Assembly: GCF_040954835.1 (NCBI RefSeq)
Contig: NC_090698.1
Coordinates: 4,028,501 to 4,092,500 of the forward strand
Direction: 5' to 3'
DNA length: 64,000 nucleotides
Source of the DNA: Lepisosteus oculatus
Taxonomy: Eukaryota; Chordata; Actinopteri; Semionotiformes; Lepisosteidae
The translations under genes were made by a program, and so were the position numbers. Numbering within the stretch: position 1 is the stretch's first letter; each line of letters starts with the position of its first letter. The notes beneath the pieces were generated by a model that was not told where the DNA came from, ran no database searches, and saw only the letters and a list, made by a program, of their open reading frames with translations. Positions 58,401 to 64,000 of this stretch are shown here, piece after piece.

Positions 58401-59340
58401 CCTGCTCTCTCTTCTTGGCTTCTTTGTTCACGTGAGCTACGCGGAAGATAAAAGCCATATCATCATTTGAGGTGCATTAGCAGACATCAAGCAAAGGCTT
58501 TGTTCTATCTCATTGGACACCAGTCCCATTTATGACTTGCCATGCCAACTCCAGAACAGCAGCAATTCAGTTTATTGGCAGCATGAATCTGCACAGCTCT
58601 GACAATGCAGCAGGCAACAGTTACTAGAGCTCTTCCACTGCCTAAGATTAATTAACTATAACTTGAGGTCTTCAGGGATACTGATGGAAACAGTACTTTC
58701 CAGTATCAGAGAAATATTTTTTTAAGCAGAAGACAAAAGCAGAGTTTCTATTAAGAAAGCAGGTGATGCACAAGCATGCAGAAGGACATGAGGCGGAAGT
58801 TTTGAGGACTTATTGTCTGCCACACATTTTGAGATTTTAAAGAAAATTCATTTACAATCTTCCTGAATTATAAGTCCGACAATTCATCTATCAACACAGA
58901 ACTTGACAACGCAAACAAGGATGATCCACGTTAACATGTTTTGGCTTGAAGTGACTGTAACAGGTCTGGGTCTTTGTGCTTAGTAACAGTAAGTTACCAA
59001 ATCATTCCTGTTAGGTTTTTAGCTCTAAATCGAAATAATTTAATTAGACCTTTTTAATTAAACATAGTTGAGCATTAGGGGTGCAATTAAATTATAAAAG
59101 TAACTGACAGCTGAGTCAGAAAGTGCCAGTTAGGAGTCTTGAGTGGTCCTGCACGCCCTTAACTGAGAAGCCTGATGGAACAGGAAGGCCCTGGCTAACA
59201 AGGGGACGCACTTTCAATACTTCTCCTGAGCAGGCGGAGGCGGGTTCGACAGGACGAGTACAGGCCTATAGTCGCAGGGGGAGCCACTTTTGTCAGGGCC
59301 TGGGAGAGGCTGTAGGCATAGACTGCATCTGAAAGCTGAC
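55468..59340 (-). CDS. nkpd1: NTPase KAP family P-loop domain-containing protein 1 (partial, N-terminal exon missing)
   Basis: The exons seen are 59212-59340, 56653-58436 and 55468-55731, joining in phase 1 then phase 0 to at least 724 residues. The KAP family are membrane-associated P-loop proteins, and NKPD1's own role is poorly known. The first visible exon has ALTKVAPPATIGLYSSCRT, the position of the P-loop but without a GKT. The main exon has FSAWHFAGSDLLWAGL (about 103-118), two membrane segments inside the NTPase fold (about 164-192 and 205-229), and VVLQITNLERC (about 281-291) at the Walker B position. The last exon gives a SAM-like domain (IKKLNLHDSYAETI, VLRMSLGEWTVFSIHFLG). The final 16 codons and the stop come from the LTR-like insertion. 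Human NKPD1 lies beside TRAPPC6A and BLOC1S3, as here. The exon with the start codon was not found. Confidence 0.88.
55732..56652 (-). other. NKPD1 last intron
   Basis: Bounded by donor GTAAAT after CAAAGAG and acceptor TTTTTCCAG. AT-rich; no repeat or RNA gene recognised inside. Confidence 0.6.
59212..59340 (-). CDS. nkpd1: NKPD1 exon with the degenerate P-loop
   Basis: 129 bases, phase 1 at both ends, acceptor GTACCCGCAG and donor GTGCGT. Translation gives AYSLSQALTKVAPPATIGLY followed by SSCRTRLRLLRRSIE. The segment aligns with the start of KAP NTPase domains, where canonical members have GxxGxGKT. Joining to the main exon gives ...RSIETHVNKEAKKRE without a phase break. Confidence 0.75.
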
Positions 59341-61400
59341 CTGCGGGTACAAGACAGAAATGAGAACACAGCCTCCTGAAACTGCATGGAGAATAAAAAC
59401 ATCTGCCTCACTGCGCCGACGATGAGCGCAACATTTCAACCAGGGGGTCAAATCCAAATCGTGCAGTGCCAGAATGGGCGCTTTTTAAAGATTTATCACC
59501 AGCTACAGACAAAGATTATGGCCAGTTACACACAGAGTAACTCCACTTGAAATCTTAGATTCTTTTTGTTCACAAATGTATTAGGGGAATAATCGCCTTA
59601 CACACACAAACTAAACACAAAAAATGTGCATTCCATGTCTATAGTAATCACGGAGAAGAACACCTTCTTAACATGTGGGATTGTCCCACAGATTGTCAAC
59701 CAGAAAACTACTACTGGTTGTTAAAAACTAGTTATTTTAAAAAAAAAACCACACACACAACAACATAACATCACAGCGATCCAATCGGGGACAGGTGTGT
59801 CAGTATTCAAACACTGGAGGTAGATGCAGTTACTACAACACTTCAGCGGTTTCAAGAATGTTTCAGAAAAAGGAAAGTGAAAGAAGCACAATTTTCTGAC
59901 TTGCAAGAGACTTGTAAGAACGGTAGGTGAAATTTCATTTCCAGGCTTGTAGCTAGGAAAGCTAATTAACACAATAGCTAATACACTCTTTTTATTATCT
60001 AAGTACAGTAGCAATAGGTATTCACCATCTGTGCCTAGTGTGTGCTCACAAAGTGTTTGTGTTACCAGAAGAACCGAATTAGGGTTACATGATGGAATAG
60101 TGCAAGATGATACCTTTAGTATTCATTCTCAGGGCAGTCGTGTGACTGGTTTACAGTGTCCCAGTTTCTCCGTCGAAGTCCTGCGAAGCACATACACTTC
60201 AGACCCCTGTTACAGCTAGAAGTACTAACACTTACAAGAATGCACAGAGAAAAATTATCACATTATATTTAACGAAACAAAGGAATATATGCCACACCCT
60301 GCAAGACAACCTATGGTAAAGGTAAAAATGTACTAACGTACTTTTATGCGCCACTTAAAGTTTCATTCCATATCGAAAGGTAAAGAAAATAAAAGAAACA
60401 CTACAAATTGGCTGTATAGCCTCTTCAGGTATGAGTCTTACTTACACCTGAAGAAGACTCCACAGCTGAAACACTGTGTCTCTTTTTTTTTCCTTTCCGC
60501 AGGGAATAAATGTTTATCTGTAGCCAATGCATGCTGACGCAGCTCCCTACTCAAACAAATTCATTTTATATCCAGGATCAATTTTGAATTGATTCTCTCC
60601 TCAAGGTCTGCTGGGATTCAGCAACATGAGGCGAAAGAAAGGACCGAAGTCTAGGCAGATCATTTTGTTTTCTGGAAGAAAAACATGTAGACGGTGATGG
60701 AATTCCCTTCTAAAGTACTCCCTTCCTAAAGGCTATGACATGCACCCAAAAATCTCTTACGAGTTCAGAATTACCTGAAGTACCGCAGGAAACAGGAGCC
60801 ACGTTTCAGTGGAGGAAAACCAAAGCCTGAGTGATCTGAAACAACCCTGAGCTCAACAGGCTTCATTCACAGAACTTTGGACAAGCAGGTGTGGCGCTGC
60901 AATAAAAAGACCAAACAGTCATAAACCTTCTATATTCCACCAATAATGGCAAACCGGGGAATGACTTCTGAATAATCTAATTTACTCCTTTTATGACTCT
61001 TTTATGATAGATGAACCAACATTTAAGTATTGGAACGACCTTGAGAATATTCTAGTTGAATCAGAAATAATACAAGATGCAAGATGGCGATGGGCGAATT
61101 AAAAAGCTGGCACAGTCTGGGGCATCCTTGTCCTGGGATAAAGGAAACAAGCTTTTAGGCTGGATTCTATCCATTTACTACGAGTGCAGCCTCTCACAAG
61201 AGCTTACAAATGTACAGAAACTCCAGTTCCAGTGCATGGAGGGTTGCCACATGGTCAGTGTCCAAATGACATGGCTTTTTGTACGGTATGGTGAACTTGC
61301 CAGCTGCGCTAGACCTCTTACTAGCGCTTTCTCATTGTATCTCTCAGCTACAGATCCTGCTTAAGTATGACCACTTACCCAGTCCGAGTGACAGCGGATC
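59341..61400. other. Probable NKPD1 upstream region, nothing assigned
   Basis: The NKPD1 5' exon and promoter should lie here or further right. No ATG-bearing exon ending in phase 1 could be recognised. A minus-strand acceptor-like TTTTTCTTCCAG at about 60685 opens about 30 codons, but without family resemblance. Confidence 0.35.
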
Positions 61401-61417
61401 CAAATATGGAATACATT

Positions 61418-61640
61418 GTCCATCCACCCATTTTCCCAACCTCGTCATCGGGGCAGCCGGAGCCTCAAGCAATGGGGAAAGTGAGGTTCACCCTGGACAG
61501 GTCGCCAGTCCATTGCAGGGCACACACTGACACACTGACACACACACACACACACACGGGACAATTTTCTCAGATGCCAATTAACCTTCTTGCATGTCTT
61601 TGGAGTGTGGGAGGAAATCCGGGCACAGTGTCATGTGAGG
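61418..61640 (+). repeat. Dispersed fish repeat with internal CA microsatellite
   Basis: TCCATCCACCCATTTTCCCA, CGGGGCAGCCGGAGCCTCAA, GGACAGGTCGCCAGTCCATT, a TGACACAC/CA run (61524-61558), then GCCAATTAACCTTCTTGCAT and GTCTTTGGAGTGTGGGAGGA. This ordered string is a very common repeat in fish genomes. The family name is not certain. It is related to the piece at 51741-51830. Confidence 0.65.
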
Positions 61641-61702
61641 CTGCACTGTTCGCTGTGCCACTGTGCTTCCCAGTATACATTGTCACTGATGCATATTGTA
61701 AG

Positions 61703-61940
61703 GCATACGGCCTCCATTGATTGTGAGAGCCGGCTTACCAGAGCGGTGACGTCACCGCCCTTCCCTGTGGATGGCAGGGACCGCAGCCGCCAGGCTGAAG
61801 GGAGACTTCCCTTTGGCTCAAGAGGCTGGGTCCCTGCTGAGTGATGCCGGAGGCCTGGGTTTGAGTCCCCGACGGTGGAGGGCCGACCTGATGTGGCAGT
61901 GGTGAGGGCGCCCATGTGAACCCCCGAAGTGTTACAATAT
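61703..61940 (+). repeat. tRNA-like SINE, copy 2
   Basis: Matches the 3008-3250 repeat over its whole length with roughly 15% difference. The A-box-like motif is TGGCTCAAGAGG (61814-61825) and the B box GGTTTGAGTCC (61859-61869). The GGTGACGTCACC palindrome (61745-61756) is unchanged between copies. It follows the dispersed repeat at 61418-61640 closely. Confidence 0.7.
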
Positions 61941-61949
61941 TATAACTGG

Positions 61950-63480
61950 GATCACACAGAGGGGTTAAGAAGCATGGGTTAGTGGTAATATATTTTTATT
62001 TGGGGGCTAAGGGGTGGTGGGACATTGTGCAGTGGGTGGCTGACTTGACCATTCAGATGGAGTCAACATATCCAGCTTACAGACACCATGCATTGCCCCA
62101 TCATATGCTGGGATTTCAGGGATCTGTGAAAAGGAAATGGGTGTTTTACATCTAGAGGGGAGAGAGAGAGAGAACACTGAAGTATATGTCCACCTCGACA
62201 CACACGCTTATTTAAATCAAAAACAAGGTCAGGTTTCTGAAAGCTCGCTAACGATTTCGACTCGGTCCCTAACAGCTGCGCTCTTTCCTCAGAATCCAGG
62301 AAGTCAGCTGGTCTCGGCATTTGAAGGTGGTCTCTGGTGATTCTGATCATGGACTCCCTCATCTCGCCATACTAATGAAAAAGTCTAAAAAAAGCCAGGT
62401 AAGACAGAACACAGAGGTCATAAACGAAGGAAATCACCGCCTATTTACGTCACTTAAAAAAAAGAAGCCCGTATATCGCGGTTCTTACTTTCAATTTGGT
62501 TTTATGAAAAACCCCAACATGTTTTATATTTGAGGAGCTTATCGGTTGCGAACAAATGAATAACGTTTTCTAACATATAGATATATATTTAAAAAGTATG
62601 TAATAACGGATGGAGTGGAATAAACTCGATAATTATTAAGTCTTTTCCTTTAAATGACACGCTACGCGCAGTTCGGCATAGCAGCTGTAGTTTCATTTTT
62701 AAAACACTTTAAGTGCATTTTCACACTCCCTAAAGAAGTATTTTTAATTTTAAAACAGACAACATAGAAATAGTTCGCGGTGATAACGTCGAACACAGCA
62801 CAGTGTTAAAGTAGGTTTTTGTCAAAAGCAGAAATTACAACATATACAAAACATTTGGGGCCACTATAGCTAGGAGGAATTTGAACGGAAAATAGACTAT
62901 AAACTGTACTATAAACACTGAATGTGTAGCTGACCATCTGAAGGGACTGTGTAAAAATTCTCAAGATAGTAACTTACATCCAAAAATGTCGTGACGCAGT
63001 TGAGGCCAACCATAACTATTAACGTGCTCTTTAAAACACAGGTACAACTAAAATCTTGGATTAAAAACACAGAAAACCGGGGTCTGAAGAAAGCCAGCTG
63101 CTTAAATGCTATACAGAAGCTTTTACCGCTTCACTGTAAATTACAGTAGTCCAGAGATCGTTGCTCAATCGGTTTTAACAAAGTAGTAAAATTCTAAAAA
63201 TAGCAACAAAAAATTACAAAAGCTCATTAAAATGAGGTTGTGAATTTAGTTCCTGGAGTGTACTAAACAGCAGTATATATGCTTGAACTCTCAATATCTT
63301 TTGAGGGAGGAGACTTGCCTCTCCATGCATCACGTGAAGTTATGAATTAGATCACAGACGTAACCTTTTTCATTTCTCCAGAGCTCGACTCAGTAATGAT
63401 GGGTTCAGTAATGAAATGCATGCAGCTTAGATTGGGTGCTGCACATTAAGGTGTCTGAAGTGGGTCCCCTTCTGTATATA
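61950..63480. other. Noncoding stretch
   Basis: AT-rich with a short GA run (about 62158-62172). A minus-strand open frame of 99 codons (62063-62362) starts MRESMIRITRDHLQMPRP. It has no recognised family and is left uncalled. Confidence 0.35.
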
Positions 63481-63499
63481 AAGGAAATATTTGGGGTCT

Positions 63500-64000
63500 G
63501 CTGCAAGAGACAGAGATAGAGGAGTTCATTAGCCATAGTGTGTGTACATACAGTATACAGTACAATGGGAATCTTATTCGTGCTGTTCTCTCAGGACATG
63601 CACAGCAGACAACGCCACACAATGTCGACAGTACACTACAGAACAGAACATAATAAACAGTGACAGTATGTACAGACAGTAAAGAAACAGAACAATCAAT
63701 ACGTGGTAGCTAAGTCAGAAGTGCAGAGGTGCATTGAATTCTGAGGCATTGCACAGGTAGCTGTTCTTAAGGGTAGAAGGGTGCAGTAGGGTAGAAGCCG
63801 TTCTTAAGCCTAGTGGTCCCTGCTTTAATAGCGTGGTACTGCTTGCCAGAACACATGGGGCAGCACAGTACAGTACGTGCTGAGGTATCCTGAGTGATGG
63901 ATTGGGCTTTATTGCACCAGCGGATGGTGTGAATATCATTGTTTGATGGTAAGGCATTGCCAGGTCATGAAACTAGAGTGCGGACTGTTTAATCCTGTGT
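63500..64000. repeat. Dispersed fish repeat running off the right edge
   Basis: TACAATGGGAATCTTATTCG, TGCTGTTCTCTCAGGACATG, GTAGAAGCCGTTCTTAAGCC and TAGTGGTCCCTGCTTTAATA, then GATTGGGCTTTATTGCACCA. This string resembles a dispersed repeat frequent in fish (…GTTCTTAAGCCTGGTGGTCC…). No coding frame was recognised and the 3' border lies outside the window. Confidence 0.45.

Noticed and set aside
60590-60690. Minus-strand acceptor TTTTTCTTCCAG opening a frame of about 30 codons
   Set aside because: No donor follows before the stop and the peptide is not recognisable.
62063-62362. 99-codon minus-strand frame (MRESMIRITRDHLQ…), considered as the NKPD1 5' exon or another gene
   Set aside because: Does not resemble the NKPD1 N-terminus and has no donor in phase 1 that would join the exon at 59212-59340.

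Overview
This window is nuclear DNA from a vertebrate, most likely a ray-finned fish. The genes are split by GT-AG introns and separated by long AT-rich intergenic DNA. The interspersed repeats are of kinds common in fish: a 5S-rRNA-derived SINE, a tRNA-like SINE, LINE 3' ends and a Tc1 transposon. Five host genes can be modelled. The species is an inference and I cannot name it.

Layout. Positions 1-6300 are mostly featureless, apart from a promoter-like CpG-containing cluster (about 2.52-2.85 kb) and one tRNA-like SINE. A ZFP36/tristetraprolin-family mRNA-decay factor lies on the minus strand (exon 1 10178-10231, exon 2 7780-8820, 3' UTR to about 6.33 kb). A gene-poor 25-kb stretch follows (10.4-35.5 kb), holding SINE/LINE fragments and some possible enhancers. 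Then come TRAPPC6A (minus, six coding exons, 35.5-39.6 kb, with a probable noncoding first exon ending at 40692), an unrecognised Myb/SANT-like DNA-binding gene (minus, 43.6-46.5 kb), BLOC1S3 (plus, single coding exon, 49045-49638) and NKPD1 (minus, 55.5-59.3 kb, N-terminal exon not found). The final 5 kb carries repeats, including the second copy of the tRNA-like SINE.

How the genes relate. TRAPPC6A (TRAPP vesicle tethering), BLOC1S3 (BLOC-1, lysosome-related organelles) and NKPD1 (KAP-family P-loop protein) are neighbours in human 19q13.32, so this is a conserved block. Human ZFP36 is also on 19q13, which fits the first gene. The BLOC1S3 promoter holds several E-boxes of the CLEAR/TFEB type, as expected for a lysosomal-pathway gene.

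Most notable: the last coding exon of NKPD1 is interrupted by an LTR-like insertion with a 6-bp target duplication. A full-length, apparently recent Tc1 transposon with an open 339-codon DD34E transposase sits inside that insertion. Also notable are a ZFP36-type protein whose first zinc finger has one extra residue (CX9C instead of CX8C) and whose second lead-in reads KTER instead of KTEL, an 18-bp inverted-repeat hairpin in the first TRAPPC6A intron, and SINE and LINE insertion scars with readable target duplications. I found no CRISPR array, operon-like system or other new molecular machine.
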